Below, in pieces: positions 16,295 to 24,346 of a DNA stretch of 37,895 bases (its first letter is position 1; each line of letters starts with the position of its first letter). Below the pieces are notes generated by a model that made no database searches, had not been told where the DNA came from, and was given only the letters and a program-made list of their open reading frames with translations. The position numbers were made by a program, and so were the translations under genes. Source of the DNA: Firmicutes bacterium UBA4996 (GTDB lineage: Bacteria > Bacillota > Limnochordia > Darwinibacteriales > Darwinibacteriaceae); the NCBI GenBank assembly GCA_002396805.1, contig DGYW01000003.1, positions 26,973-64,867 on the forward strand, given 5' to 3'.

Positions 16295-16332
16295 AAAAAT
16301 CCCTGCCCTATGAATTTCAGCTCGTAGCAGGG
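16295..16332 (-). terminator. Hairpin with T tract in the leader of the thioredoxin-family gene
   Basis: On the minus strand, CCCTGC (16332-16327) pairs with GCAGGG (16306-16301) across a 20-base loop and is followed by ATTTTTCGGTTTTTG. It lies about 50 bases upstream of the start codon, so it could act as an attenuator. The stem is only 6 bp. Confidence 0.3.
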
Positions 16333-16390
16333 TAACTGAGAGCAATCGAGAAAGGATAACCTAGATTATTAGATTTAGTGGAGGAAACAG

Positions 16391-17128
16391 ATGCCAAAAT
16401 ACAAATTAATAGCACTAGACTTAGACGGTTCACTTCTGCAAAATGACTTGAAGATTTCTGCGGCTAATCGGCACTGGATCAAGCAGGCCGAAGAGGCCGG
16501 AATCGTCGTTAGCTTTGCCACCGGTCGTGGACGGAGCTCTTCAGAGCAATATTGGGACGTAGTTCGGCCTCAAGCTCCAATGGTAGTTGTCAATGGCGCG
16601 GAAGTGTGGCGAAATCATCAGGAGCTACTTTCCAGGCACCTCTTACCAGCCCATGCCATTCCCCGTTTGCATAAGTTGGCCCTTGAATATAAGACTTGGT
16701 ACTGGGCCCATGCTCCAGGAAAGTTAGTACGCAAAGAAGCCTGGGCTACCGATTACGATCCGCAGGGTGATTGGCTCAAATTCGGTATGGCCACCGAAGA
16801 TAGTGCCGTGATCGATCACTTGCGTGACTTGGTGGAAAGCTGGGGTGAATTTGAAGTCACTTCCTCTGCACCTACCAATTTAGAGATCAGCAAAAAGGGC
16901 ATCAGCAAGGCTTCGGGCTTGTCTGAAATTGCCAAGATCTTAGAGATCGACCCCAGTGAAGTAGTGGTCGTTGGAGATAGCCTCAATGATTTAGAGATGA
17001 TCAAGTGGGCGGGTTTTGGCGTCGCCATGGGTAACGCCGAAGCTAGCATTAAGGCTGTGGCTGACCACATTACAGGCACTAACGAAGAAGATGGGGTGGC
17101 CCAACTGATTCAGTTAATCCTGGAATAA
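16391..17128 (+). CDS. HAD-superfamily Cof-type sugar-phosphate phosphatase
   Basis: This 245-residue HAD IIB hydrolase probably dephosphorylates a sugar phosphate or phosphorylated cofactor in the cytoplasm. Motif I is D10LD12GS, motif II lies in FATGRG, the Lys of motif III is in KKGISKASG, and motif IV is GDSLNDLEMI. A cap insert lies between. Substrate cannot be predicted for this promiscuous family. The ATG follows GGAGG. Its 3' end overlaps the convergent msrB gene by 15 bases. Confidence 0.88.
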   Translation: MPKYKLIALDLDGSLLQNDLKISAANRHWIKQAEEAGIVVSFATGRGRSSSEQYWDVVRPQAPMVVVNGAEVWRNHQELLSRHLLPAHAIPRLHKLALEYKTWYWAHAPGKLVRKEAWATDYDPQGDWLKFGMATEDSAVIDHLRDLVESWGEFEVTSSAPTNLEISKKGISKASGLSEIAKILEIDPSEVVVVGDSLNDLEMIKWAGFGVAMGNAEASIKAVADHITGTNEEDGVAQLIQLILE

Positions 17129-17560
17129 GTCAAGAAATTCTTCGTAACCTTCTTCAACTAAATTTTCCAAGGGAATAAAGCGGAGAGCAGCACTATTAAT
17201 GCAATAGCGCAGGCCTCCCCGATCCCTGGGACCATCAGTAAAGACATGGCCTAGGTGGCTATCCCCTTTGGCACTGCGGACTTCGGTACGGATCATCCCA
17301 TGAGAAGTATCTTTACAGACTTCCACATTCTCAGCCCCCAAGGGTTGGGTAAAGCTGGGCCAACCACAACCTGCATCGTACTGGTGAGTAGAGGAGAACA
17401 GCGGTTCTCCCGTCACCACATCTACATAAATACCTGGAGCTGTATTGTTCCAATACGCATTTTGGAAGGGCGGCTCCGTCCCGCTTTCCTGAGTTACCCT
17501 AAACTGCTCAGCTGTTAACTTACGTCTTAATTCCTCAATAGATGGCTTCTGATACTGCAT
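17114..17560 (-). CDS. msrB: Peptide-methionine (R)-S-oxide reductase
   Basis: This 148-residue protein reduces the R epimer of methionine sulfoxide in proteins. Motifs include YDAGC65GWPSF, RTEVRSAKGDSHLGHVF and the catalytic C120 in LRYCINSAALRFIP. The CxxC zinc pairs of zinc-type MsrB are absent, so it is of the zinc-free type, with Cys65 as probable resolving Cys. The ORF starts at an ATG behind AAGGGGGTG. The neighbouring thioredoxin-family protein could supply electrons, but that is inference. Confidence 0.95.
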   Translation of the reverse strand: MQYQKPSIEELRRKLTAEQFRVTQESGTEPPFQNAYWNNTAPGIYVDVVTGEPLFSSTHQYDAGCGWPSFTQPLGAENVEVCKDTSHGMIRTEVRSAKGDSHLGHVFTDGPRDRGGLRYCINSAALRFIPLENLVEEGYEEFLDLFQD

Positions 17561-17584
17561 TGCAGCACCCCCTTATTCCTTATT

Positions 17585-17612
17585 ATTATTTTTATTTTTT
17601 TCCATCATGCAA
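17585..17612 (-). promoter_or_regulatory. Probable promoter of msrB
   Basis: On the minus strand TTGCAT (17612-17607) is followed after 16 bases by AATAAT (17590-17585), about 25 bases upstream of the ATG, within an AT-rich block. Confidence 0.4.
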
Positions 17613-17674
17613 ACAGGAAGGAAATTTTACTCATACACCGAATTACTAAGAGCCCGCGAATCTGGAGGTGGCTT

Positions 17675-18799
17675 ATGGTGGAACATTTGGTTGTTGGTTT
17701 AATGTCTGGAACCTCGATTGATGGCGTAGATGCAGCTTTGGTGAGGGTAAGTGCAGAAAACCCCGGGAAGTTTTCCCTTGTAGAGTTTGTCTCAACCCCC
17801 TATAGTCAATCTGAACGGGAACGGATTCTGCAAATCTGCGATCCTCGTACCGCTACTCTACCGGAGATTTGTCAGATGAATTTTCGCTTGGGGGAAATCT
17901 TTGCCCGAGCGGTCCTAGACCTTCTTAACCGAGCTAAGGTAGATCCGGGAGCTGTGTTATGTGTAGGCTCCCACGGACAAACAATTTATCATATTCCAGG
18001 AGATTCCACTCTACAGATTGGCGAGCCGAGCATTATTGCACGTCGGACTGGCATTACTACTGTAGCAGATTTTCGTCCAGCGGACATGGCTGCCGGTGGG
18101 CAAGGTGCCCCCTTAATACCTTACTTTGATCAGTTGGTGTTTGGGGCAGATGCTACTACTTCCGCTGTCCAGAATATTGGAGGTATCGGCAATGTAACTG
18201 TAGTAGGAGGTTCGGCAGAGCAACTACCGTGGATTGCCTTTGATACGGGACCAGGTAATATGATTATGGATTTCATGGCCGAGTTGGCCACCAATGGTGA
18301 ACTTAGTTATGACCGGGACGGATTACTTGGTTCTGAAGGTGTTGTCCACGAAGAGGTTGTGGAGGAGTTGCTCACCCATCCATATTTTTCTGAAAAACCT
18401 CCGAAAAGTACTGGCCGGGAATTATTTGGCAAGGAATATTCACAACAGCTGCTTGAGAAATACGATCTTACACCTTTAGATTGGGTGGCAACTGCTACCG
18501 CTTTTACCGCTGCTAGTATTGTTCAACAATACAGCCGGTTTATTCTTCCTTATGTTGCGCTTGATCGAATTATTGTGGGTGGTGGAGGAGGCCAAAACCC
18601 AACACTTCTAGAGATGTTAGCTAAGCGTAGCGGATTACCTGTCCATATCCATGAGGATTTTGGAATTTCTACAGATGCCAAGGAGGCTATTGGTTTCGCA
18701 CTCTTGGCCCATGCCACTATGCATGGTCAACCAAGCAATGTGCCTAGAGCCACAGGCGCTAAACAGCAGGTGGTGTTAGGAAAAATAGTTCATTCATAG
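17675..18799 (+). CDS. anmK: Anhydro-N-acetylmuramic acid kinase
   Basis: This 374-residue enzyme phosphorylates and opens 1,6-anhydro-MurNAc to MurNAc 6-phosphate in cell-wall recycling. The sugar-kinase/actin fold is shown by the N-terminal G8LMSGTSIDGVDAAL, the GSHGQTIYH segment, AGGQGAPLIPYFD, NIGGIGNVT, the FDTGPGNMIMD phosphate-binding motif and IVGGGGGQNP. The length matches known AnmK proteins. The ATG follows GGAGGTGG. It lies directly upstream of a sugar ABC importer, which may deliver its substrate; the next enzyme, MurQ, is not in the window. Confidence 0.95.
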   Translation: MVEHLVVGLMSGTSIDGVDAALVRVSAENPGKFSLVEFVSTPYSQSERERILQICDPRTATLPEICQMNFRLGEIFARAVLDLLNRAKVDPGAVLCVGSHGQTIYHIPGDSTLQIGEPSIIARRTGITTVADFRPADMAAGGQGAPLIPYFDQLVFGADATTSAVQNIGGIGNVTVVGGSAEQLPWIAFDTGPGNMIMDFMAELATNGELSYDRDGLLGSEGVVHEEVVEELLTHPYFSEKPPKSTGRELFGKEYSQQLLEKYDLTPLDWVATATAFTAASIVQQYSRFILPYVALDRIIVGGGGGQNPTLLEMLAKRSGLPVHIHEDFGISTDAKEAIGFALLAHATMHGQPSNVPRATGAKQQVVLGKIVHS

Positions 18800-18865
18800 A
18801 AACTGTAGATGGGGGTGGAAAAACAGATTTCGTCAGGCATTACCAATCAAAAGGAGGTCAATTAC

Positions 18866-20158
18866 ATGTCTAAAAAGTTGAATTTCTTGATGGTATTAGT
18901 TTTAGTGTTGCTTGTAAGCACATCCGCATTCGCCAGTTGGAAAGGGACGATCACCCTCTGGGATGCGCCTCGCTGGGGCAACGAAGACGATGATAAGTTC
19001 CATTGGATTAAGGACAAGATTGCCGAATTTGAAGCAAGTCATCCAGGTGTCAAGATCGAATTAGTTGAAACACCCTGGGCCGAACTAGGCGAAAAACTCA
19101 GTGTAGCCATTGCTGGTCGCGCTTGGCCAGACATCGTTCCTGTTGATATTAGTGGTGCCATTAATCGCAACCATCTAGAACAGGGTGTGGTAGAGCCCCT
19201 GGATGCTTTCATGACTTCTGAAGAGCTTGAGGATTTTTTCCCAGGTGCTTTGCAGGCATACACCTACCATGATAAGCTCTACGGAATTCCCATGTCCATG
19301 ACAGTCCACGTCATGCTCCTCAACCTAGATCACTTTGAAGAAGCAGGAGTAGAGCCTCCAGTAGACGGCCGTTGGACTTGGGATGAATTTCTTGAAAAAG
19401 CTAAAGCACTCACCTTTGATAGTGATGGCGATGGCGTAATTGACAAGTATGGATTCTCCACTTATATTCTCCAAGGTTATTATGAGGCTTGGCCGTTCTT
19501 CTACATGGATGGTGCAGAGCCTATCGTTGATGGCAAATTCGGTTTTAATTCTCCAGAAGCTATCAGCGCAATTCAAAAGCTTGTTGATCTTAAACTAGTT
19601 CATGGTGCTGCTCCTGTAGAAATGGGTAGCTCTGACGTAGGTGGTACTTTTAGAGCCTTAGCTCGCGAAGGCGAACGCCATGTGGCTATTCAGCCTTGGA
19701 ATACATGGGCCATCGCGACCGTAACCGGTGAAGGCGTTAACCACTTGCCTAATGTGATGGTTGCCGAATATCCTAGTGGTGATGCAGGTCAACCTGTGAC
19801 AGTTGGTGGTGCCGGTGGTTGGGTGGTTATGCACCAAAGAGATCGCCAAAAGCTAGATGTCGTTGTGGAATTTGCCAAATTCCTCTCCACCACTGAGGAG
19901 CAATATACCTTTGCCACAGAGTACGGTACTTTCCCAGCTCGGAAATCTGCCGAAGCTCTCGACCCCTTTGCTGACAAACCGCATATGGCTCGAGCCGCCC
20001 AGATGGTTGGTCAAGCTGTGCCTTTACCAGAACATCCCAATTGGGCCCAGATTGATGACCGGATTCAAGCAGAATTGCAGTTGATTTTTGCTGGTGAGAA
20101 AACTGTCGAGCAAGGTATGAACGACGCTGCTCAACAGGTTCAACGTTTACTACGGTAG
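18866..20158 (+). CDS. Sugar ABC transporter substrate-binding protein (family 1)
   Basis: This 430-residue binding protein has a signal peptide (residues 1-25, ending STSAFAS), then a family-1 solute-binding fold starting TITLWDAPRW. It has the DGDG-type loop D185SDGDGVIDKYGF common in CUT1 sugar-binding proteins. The ATG at 18866 follows AAAGGAGG by 8 bases; a GTG/ATG-led extension from 18809 has no RBS. Many Trp residues (SWKG, TPWAEL, GRWTWDEF, QPWNTW) suit stacking on a carbohydrate. It is encoded 66 bases after anmK and probably co-transcribed with it. Confidence 0.92.
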   Translation: MSKKLNFLMVLVLVLLVSTSAFASWKGTITLWDAPRWGNEDDDKFHWIKDKIAEFEASHPGVKIELVETPWAELGEKLSVAIAGRAWPDIVPVDISGAINRNHLEQGVVEPLDAFMTSEELEDFFPGALQAYTYHDKLYGIPMSMTVHVMLLNLDHFEEAGVEPPVDGRWTWDEFLEKAKALTFDSDGDGVIDKYGFSTYILQGYYEAWPFFYMDGAEPIVDGKFGFNSPEAISAIQKLVDLKLVHGAAPVEMGSSDVGGTFRALAREGERHVAIQPWNTWAIATVTGEGVNHLPNVMVAEYPSGDAGQPVTVGGAGGWVVMHQRDRQKLDVVVEFAKFLSTTEEQYTFATEYGTFPARKSAEALDPFADKPHMARAAQMVGQAVPLPEHPNWAQIDDRIQAELQLIFAGEKTVEQGMNDAAQQVQRLLR

Positions 20159-20164
20159 TGTAGG

Positions 20165-20194
20165 GGGGCGTTTGCCATTGGTGAACGCCCCTTT
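20165..20194 (+). terminator. Intra-operon terminator-like hairpin in the sugar ABC operon
   Basis: GGGGCGTT (20165-20172) pairs perfectly with AACGCCCC (20184-20191) and is followed by TTT, between the binding-protein and first permease genes. The short T tract suggests partial termination or 3'-end protection. Confidence 0.65.
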
Positions 20195-20219
20195 CTCCCA
20201 AGACCAGGAGGTTGTAACT

Positions 20220-21098
20220 ATGTTTAAGCGAATGTGGAAATCCCGATCGGGTTATCTGTTCATCCTACCCAAATATATCCTCTTTACTATTTTTGTTCTC
20301 ATCCCCATTATTTGGTCTTTTTTTGTCTCGTTCCAAGAGTATCGGATTTTCGGAACGGAGTGGGTAGGACTAAGAAACTTTCAAGATGCCTTTCAGGATG
20401 ACCTGTTTTGGGTGGCAGTTGGTAATACCTTGCGATACGCGGCAGTTGTAATGCCGTCCACGGTAATTATAGCCTTGATTTTGGCAACCTTGATTCATCC
20501 CTTACGCCGTGGAGCCCAAACCTTTTTCCGGGCCAGTTTCTACTTGCCCACAGTAGCTTCTAGTGTGGTTATAGCTATGGTTTGGCGTTGGATTTTTCAA
20601 ACTAGATACGGTATAGCCAACTACTTTTTAGGCTTAGTGGGTATTGAACCCATCAACTGGCTCCATAGCTCCGCATGGGCCCTAAAATCGGTGATTATTA
20701 TGGCGGTCTTAACTCCTCCAGGGGTCGGCATTATTCTGTACTTGGCAGCCATGGGGTCTATTCCTGAAGACCTGTATGAAGCTGCCCGTATTGATGGGGC
20801 CAACCGCTTTGTGCAATGGTGGAGAATTACTCTGCCTCTGCTCAAACCGACCACCTTGTATTTGATGATCGTCTCGACCATCGGCTCCTTCCAAGTCTTT
20901 GATCAAGTGATGCTTATGACTCAAGGTGGCCCTGGCTATGCCACGACCACAATTGTTCATCGTATCTATAATGTGGCCTTTAGAGACTTTCAATTTGGCT
21001 ATGCGGGAGCTATGTCTATGTTGCTCTTTGTAGCCATTATTACTCTGGCATTTGTTCAATCAAAATTGGTCTCCAGTGACGTGGAGTTTAAGGGGTAG
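20220..21098 (+). CDS. Sugar ABC transporter permease, MalF/UgpA type
   Basis: This 292-residue membrane protein has about six TM segments. The EAA coupling loop is EDLYEAARIDGANRFVQWWRITLPLL (start near residue 182; key residues E-A-A-x-x-D-G-A). It begins MFKRMWKSRSGYLFILPKYILF, shown here as MFKRMWKSRSG then a TM, typical of the first CUT1 permease. The ATG at 20220 follows AGGAGG by 8 bases; the longer frame from 20172 would run into the hairpin. No ATPase gene is in this operon, as is common where a shared MsmK/MsiK-type ATPase energises several importers. Confidence 0.92.
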   Translation: MFKRMWKSRSGYLFILPKYILFTIFVLIPIIWSFFVSFQEYRIFGTEWVGLRNFQDAFQDDLFWVAVGNTLRYAAVVMPSTVIIALILATLIHPLRRGAQTFFRASFYLPTVASSVVIAMVWRWIFQTRYGIANYFLGLVGIEPINWLHSSAWALKSVIIMAVLTPPGVGIILYLAAMGSIPEDLYEAARIDGANRFVQWWRITLPLLKPTTLYLMIVSTIGSFQVFDQVMLMTQGGPGYATTTIVHRIYNVAFRDFQFGYAGAMSMLLFVAIITLAFVQSKLVSSDVEFKG

Positions 21099-21110
21099 GT
21101 GAGAGAAAAC

Positions 21111-22010
21111 ATGTTGAAAAATATGAAGGCTTCGCAAGTTGGTCTAGGGCTCATTTATCTAGTGTTAATAATTTGGGCCGTGATCTCCTTAATTCCACTC
21201 TATTGGGTATTTACCACTTCTATTCAGCAGCCAGAGGAAGTGCAGATCATGCCACCGAGGTTTATTCCTTCGGTGATTAGCCAATATCTGCCCCTGAAGA
21301 TGTCTGGGCAAACCGAAAGGGCTCAAGAGTTAGTCAATGGGGCCCTGGAAAGCTATCGCCTGCTTTTTCAGAAAACCAGGATCTCTCGTTGGTTCCTAAA
21401 CAGCTTGATGATCTCCCTAACGGCAACTGCGGGCATTCTGTTCTTGGACTCCATGGCCGCCTTTAGCTTTGCTAAGAAGCAGTTTCCTGGTCGAGATTTC
21501 CTCTTTTGGATTATGGTGGGTACCATGACAATTCCAGGGCAGGTACTTTTAGTACCCCTCTTTATGGTGGTGCGAGAGTTGGGTGTGGTCAACACCCCTT
21601 GGGCGATTTTGTTGCCCCAACTATCTATGGTTTTTGGAGTGTTCTTGCTCCGCCAGTTTATGCTTACTGTTCCCAGTGAGTTAATGGAAGCAGCTCGTAT
21701 TGATGGTGCTTCGGAATTCGGAATCTATTGGCGGGTAATGTTACCCCTAGCCAAACCTGGTCTAGCTACCCTAGGTATTTTGACCTTTACTTCGAGTTGG
21801 AACTCGTTTTTGTGGCCTTTAATTGCGGTGCAAAAATCCGAATGGTTTACCTTGCCAGTAGGTCTAAAGACGCTGCAAGATCAGAACTTGGTAAATTATG
21901 GTCTTTTGATGAGTGGAGCCGCGGTAGCAGCTATTCCCATGATTATTGTGTTTTTGTCCTTCCAACAGTACTTTGTTAAAGGGCTCACCTTAGGTGGCGT
22001 AAAGGGTTAG
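21111..22010 (+). CDS. Sugar ABC transporter permease, MalG/UgpE type
   Basis: This 299-residue membrane protein has about six TM segments with the coupling loop ELMEAARIDGASEFGIYWRV, followed by LPLAKP. It pairs with the preceding permease. It has an extracytoplasmic insert after TM1 (residues ~45-85, including the LPLKMSGQTERAQE segment), longer than in many MalG homologues. The ATG at 21111 is preferred over the GTG at 21099, which lies inside the RBS TAGGTGAG. Confidence 0.92.
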   Translation: MLKNMKASQVGLGLIYLVLIIWAVISLIPLYWVFTTSIQQPEEVQIMPPRFIPSVISQYLPLKMSGQTERAQELVNGALESYRLLFQKTRISRWFLNSLMISLTATAGILFLDSMAAFSFAKKQFPGRDFLFWIMVGTMTIPGQVLLVPLFMVVRELGVVNTPWAILLPQLSMVFGVFLLRQFMLTVPSELMEAARIDGASEFGIYWRVMLPLAKPGLATLGILTFTSSWNSFLWPLIAVQKSEWFTLPVGLKTLQDQNLVNYGLLMSGAAVAAIPMIIVFLSFQQYFVKGLTLGGVKG

Positions 22011-22070
22011 GAGGAAAAAGCTCTCACACCTAGAATGATAGCAGTAGAAAGCCAGAAAAAGGTGAACATG

Positions 22071-22436
22071 ATGTTAACTAATGTGCGGCCATTCCCGGAA
22101 AATCCTCTCTATTATGCTTTGGGCAAGAGCCTTTCTCAGGTACAAAAGGAGTATACCGAAAGGCAACCGCGGGCGAGCAAAGTCTATTTAGTTGACGATC
22201 TGCTGATTTATCGGTGCTGGGGTGTGCTCAATAAAGCTGAACTGCAGTTAGTGGCGGAGGATCCTGAAGGAGCACGGATGGTTCAAGAGCTGCTCGAGCA
22301 GCAATGGAATAGTCTCAAGGCGGTGGTTCAAGCCACTGTACAAGACCATTTGGGCTGTCGGGCCTTGGGAGTATCGGTCACCTTTAATCCTGAGCAAGAT
22401 GAATTGGTGATTCTATGTAGAGTGGTGCGAACATGA
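22071..22436 (+). CDS. MpsC/DUF2294-like protein (first of two)
   Basis: This protein of about 121 residues is a divergent relative of the protein at 23687-24082. Shared features are the opening helix ending in KEYxER, then VYLVDDLLIYRCWGVLNKAE (compare VVKDMVLIRQRGILTPAE), a QxLxEQ helix and a final β-strand pair. The GRGP motif of typical family members is replaced by RQPRA. MpsC proteins are named for a bicarbonate/cation-transporting, membrane-potential-generating system in Staphylococcus; their molecular role is unclear. The start is placed at the ATG at 22071 behind AAGGTGA; ATGs at 22068 and 22035 are alternatives. It overlaps the next gene by ATGA. Confidence 0.65.
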   Translation: MLTNVRPFPENPLYYALGKSLSQVQKEYTERQPRASKVYLVDDLLIYRCWGVLNKAELQLVAEDPEGARMVQELLEQQWNSLKAVVQATVQDHLGCRALGVSVTFNPEQDELVILCRVVRT

Positions 22437-23686
22437 TGAAATCTATCGCGGGACGAACCACTTTGACAGTCCTAGTGATTCTCTCCGTAGGTCTGTGCGT
22501 ATGTTTGGCCTACCTGAATAGGGGTTTCTCCCAACTCTTGGTTCAAGAAGCCCAAGTAGACTTTGCACTCTGGTGGCAAAGGACGAATAGTGATTTTTTT
22601 GACGTTGTCAATGGACAAGATTTGCCCCACGATCCGTCGGGGTTTAAGATCTTAAGTGTGGCTCAAGTTGAAGAAAATGGCCAACTTGTCGTTTTGAGCT
22701 CATCACCTGTTAAAGACAGTTATGCTCCTATTATCTCCGTTACTCATACGGATCGCTTAGGCAACTTTATGATTGAGGTGTGGTCGCCACGCCTCCAGGA
22801 TTTGCATGGCTTACACAGGGGAGTAACTTATAGTCTTATAGGTTTGACCGTTCTAGGAGCTCTAGCAACTCTAGCGGCGGTGATCCGCCAGTTGCGCCCG
22901 ATTCGTGATTTAACAGGGCAAGCCCATCGTCTCACCCAAGGTTCTTTCGAGCAACATTTTGAAATGGGTGGTTCCCACGAAGCTGTGGAACTAGCTAATG
23001 TTTTTGAGCAAATCCGTCTCCGCTTTCGGCAGGTTGTTAGTGGGGCCATCACCCAAGCTATGATCTGGGAAGGTCAATTAGAGCTGTTTCCCATGTCTCA
23101 GCTCTTGATCATGCTCCGCTTCACATCCCAGACCGGGGTTTTAGTAGTGATGGATGGGAACAATTTGGGACGCATTTATCTGGAGAATGGTCAGGTTCAA
23201 GGAGCTTTTTATAAGGATCAAAAGGGATTTCGGGCCTTTTATGCTTTGTTCTTACTTTCTAAGGGCTCCTTTAAGTTCAATACTAAGATGAAAGCCTTTC
23301 AAGATGAACTGTCGGTGGTTTCTTGGTACTCGGTGCTATTGTACGCAGCTCGAAGGGTAACTTCTTTACAGCTTATTGAGCAATATATTCCAGATCAACG
23401 TTTTGTTGCTAAGAAAACGGATATCGCCGAAGACATGCATGTAATTCAAAGGGATCTTACTCTTCCTGAATGGCAGTTATATGACAGTATTGATGGTGAA
23501 GCAAATGTGCGGGAATTAGCCCGTCAATTGCAGTGGACACCAGAGAGAGTGCAACGTTATCTGTATCGCTTCGCAGTAGTGGGCTTAATTGAGACCCAAT
23601 TGACCCTCGTGACAGAACCACCGCCAGATAATGTGGTTTCTTTATGGGCGAGGGCAGCCTGGAACAATCGAACTGGGGGGATTTAG
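22433..23686 (+). CDS. Membrane sensor-like protein with HAMP and PATAN (DUF4388) domains
   Basis: This 417-residue protein has TM1 at about residues 9-28, an extracytoplasmic region of about 100 residues, TM2 at about 129-150, a HAMP-like linker (IRQLRPIRDLTGQAHRLTQG), and a DUF4388/PATAN domain from about 210 (GQLELFPMSQLLIMLRFTSQTGVLVV, key G-x-L-x-x-F-P-M). This is followed by a winged-helix-like end (around residues 345-390, LYDSIDGEANVRELARQLQ). No kinase, GGDEF or methyl-accepting domain is present, so the output must be protein-protein contact or the terminal wHTH. It overlaps the upstream MpsC-like gene by 4 bases and abuts the downstream one with no gap, indicating strict co-expression. 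Confidence 0.75.
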   Translation: MMKSIAGRTTLTVLVILSVGLCVCLAYLNRGFSQLLVQEAQVDFALWWQRTNSDFFDVVNGQDLPHDPSGFKILSVAQVEENGQLVVLSSSPVKDSYAPIISVTHTDRLGNFMIEVWSPRLQDLHGLHRGVTYSLIGLTVLGALATLAAVIRQLRPIRDLTGQAHRLTQGSFEQHFEMGGSHEAVELANVFEQIRLRFRQVVSGAITQAMIWEGQLELFPMSQLLIMLRFTSQTGVLVVMDGNNLGRIYLENGQVQGAFYKDQKGFRAFYALFLLSKGSFKFNTKMKAFQDELSVVSWYSVLLYAARRVTSLQLIEQYIPDQRFVAKKTDIAEDMHVIQRDLTLPEWQLYDSIDGEANVRELARQLQWTPERVQRYLYRFAVVGLIETQLTLVTEPPPDNVVSLWARAAWNNRTGGI

Positions 23687-24082
23687 GTGCATCAGTTTCG
23701 TACTAAGGGTGAACTAGAAGCTGCCATGGGCAACGCCGTGCTCAAATTCGAACGGGAATATTTTGGGCGGGGGCCAAAAGAGATCTCTACCCATGTCGTT
23801 AAAGATATGGTCCTCATTCGTCAACGGGGCATCTTAACCCCTGCTGAAGAACAAGTACGGAATAACCCAGAAAGTGTGGATTTAATTCAGCGTTTGCGCG
23901 AGGCCTTACTAAAGAACAACCAAGAGGTGCTACGCATCGCGCTGCAAAATCTCACGAAGGCCGAAGTGATTGCCTTGTACACCGACTTAAGTGTAGAACA
24001 CTCCGAAAAATTTATGGTGTTCACTTTTGATCAGGATTTAGAATCCCGATTTAGGCAGTCTTCTAACCGACGGACTAGTTGA
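23687..24082 (+). CDS. MpsC/DUF2294 family protein (second of two)
   Basis: This 131-residue protein is a clear DUF2294/MpsC member: MGNAVLKFEREYFGRGPKEI with the conserved GRGP, followed by the VVKDMVLIRQRGILTPAEEQ core, an amphipathic helix with VDLIQRLREAL and a DxSVEHSEKFMVFTF strand pair. It begins at GTG 23687 immediately after the stop of the PATAN gene (TAGGTG), with a GGGGGG purine stretch as RBS. Family function is poorly defined. It closes the three-gene module. Confidence 0.85.
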   Translation: MHQFRTKGELEAAMGNAVLKFEREYFGRGPKEISTHVVKDMVLIRQRGILTPAEEQVRNNPESVDLIQRLREALLKNNQEVLRIALQNLTKAEVIALYTDLSVEHSEKFMVFTFDQDLESRFRQSSNRRTS

Positions 24083-24090
24083 GAAGTAAC

Positions 24091-24106
24091 CTTGACAATT
24101 GTCAAG
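24091..24106. promoter_or_regulatory. Perfect 16-bp palindrome, candidate operator
   Basis: CTTGACAATTGTCAAG is a perfect inverted repeat lying 15 bases before the -35 element of a likely promoter for ABC system 2. Size and position fit a dimeric regulator site; it also contains TTGACA, which could itself be a -35. No cognate regulator is adjacent. Confidence 0.45.
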
Positions 24107-24120
24107 TAAATGTGTTAAGC

Positions 24121-24149
24121 TTGACTTAAGCATTAAAACTAAATAGAAA
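24121..24149 (+). promoter_or_regulatory. Probable promoter of ABC system 2
   Basis: TTGACT (24121-24126) and TAGAAA (24144-24149) are separated by 17 bases. Transcription from here would give a leader of about 190 bases before the binding-protein gene. A TATAAT at 24320-24325 close to the gene has no good -35. Confidence 0.45.
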
Positions 24150-24206
24150 TTACTGGTTTAGGACAGTTTCGCCCGCTAAGACTGTGGGGGAAAGGGTTGC
24201 TAAAAG

Positions 24207-24269
24207 AGTAGGCAGAGAGTGAGAACTAGCGCCAAGTGCGGTGGTTGTTCGAAGGTGCCTACTTTTTTT
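24207..24269 (+). terminator. Long hairpin with T7 tract in the leader of ABC system 2 (terminator or attenuator)
   Basis: AGTAGGCA (24207-24214) pairs perfectly with TGCCTACT (24256-24263), followed by seven T. Nested pairs GAAC/GTTC (24223-24226 with 24247-24250) and CGCC/GGTG extend the structure. A separate small stem, ACAGT/ACTGT (24163-24167 with 24181-24185), precedes it. It may end the MpsC operon, or act as an attenuator for the transporter if the promoter at 24121 is real. It matched no riboswitch class I could recognise. Confidence 0.6.
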
Positions 24270-24346
24270 GTTGCCAGAGAGAGGGTGATCGTGGAACCAA
24301 GAGCACCGTTTGACCAATCTATAATAACTATAACGGAGGGAAAATA

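Noticed and set aside
19827..20201. 124-codon minus-strand open frame
   Set aside because: Antisense shadow of the sugar-binding protein gene, which has a signal peptide, an RBS and family motifs.
24207..24269. T-box or thiamine riboswitch in the leader of ABC system 2
   Set aside because: GCGGTGG only superficially resembles the T-box antiterminator sequence, the leader is too short for a full T-box, and no THI-box core (CUGAGA or ACCUGA) is present.
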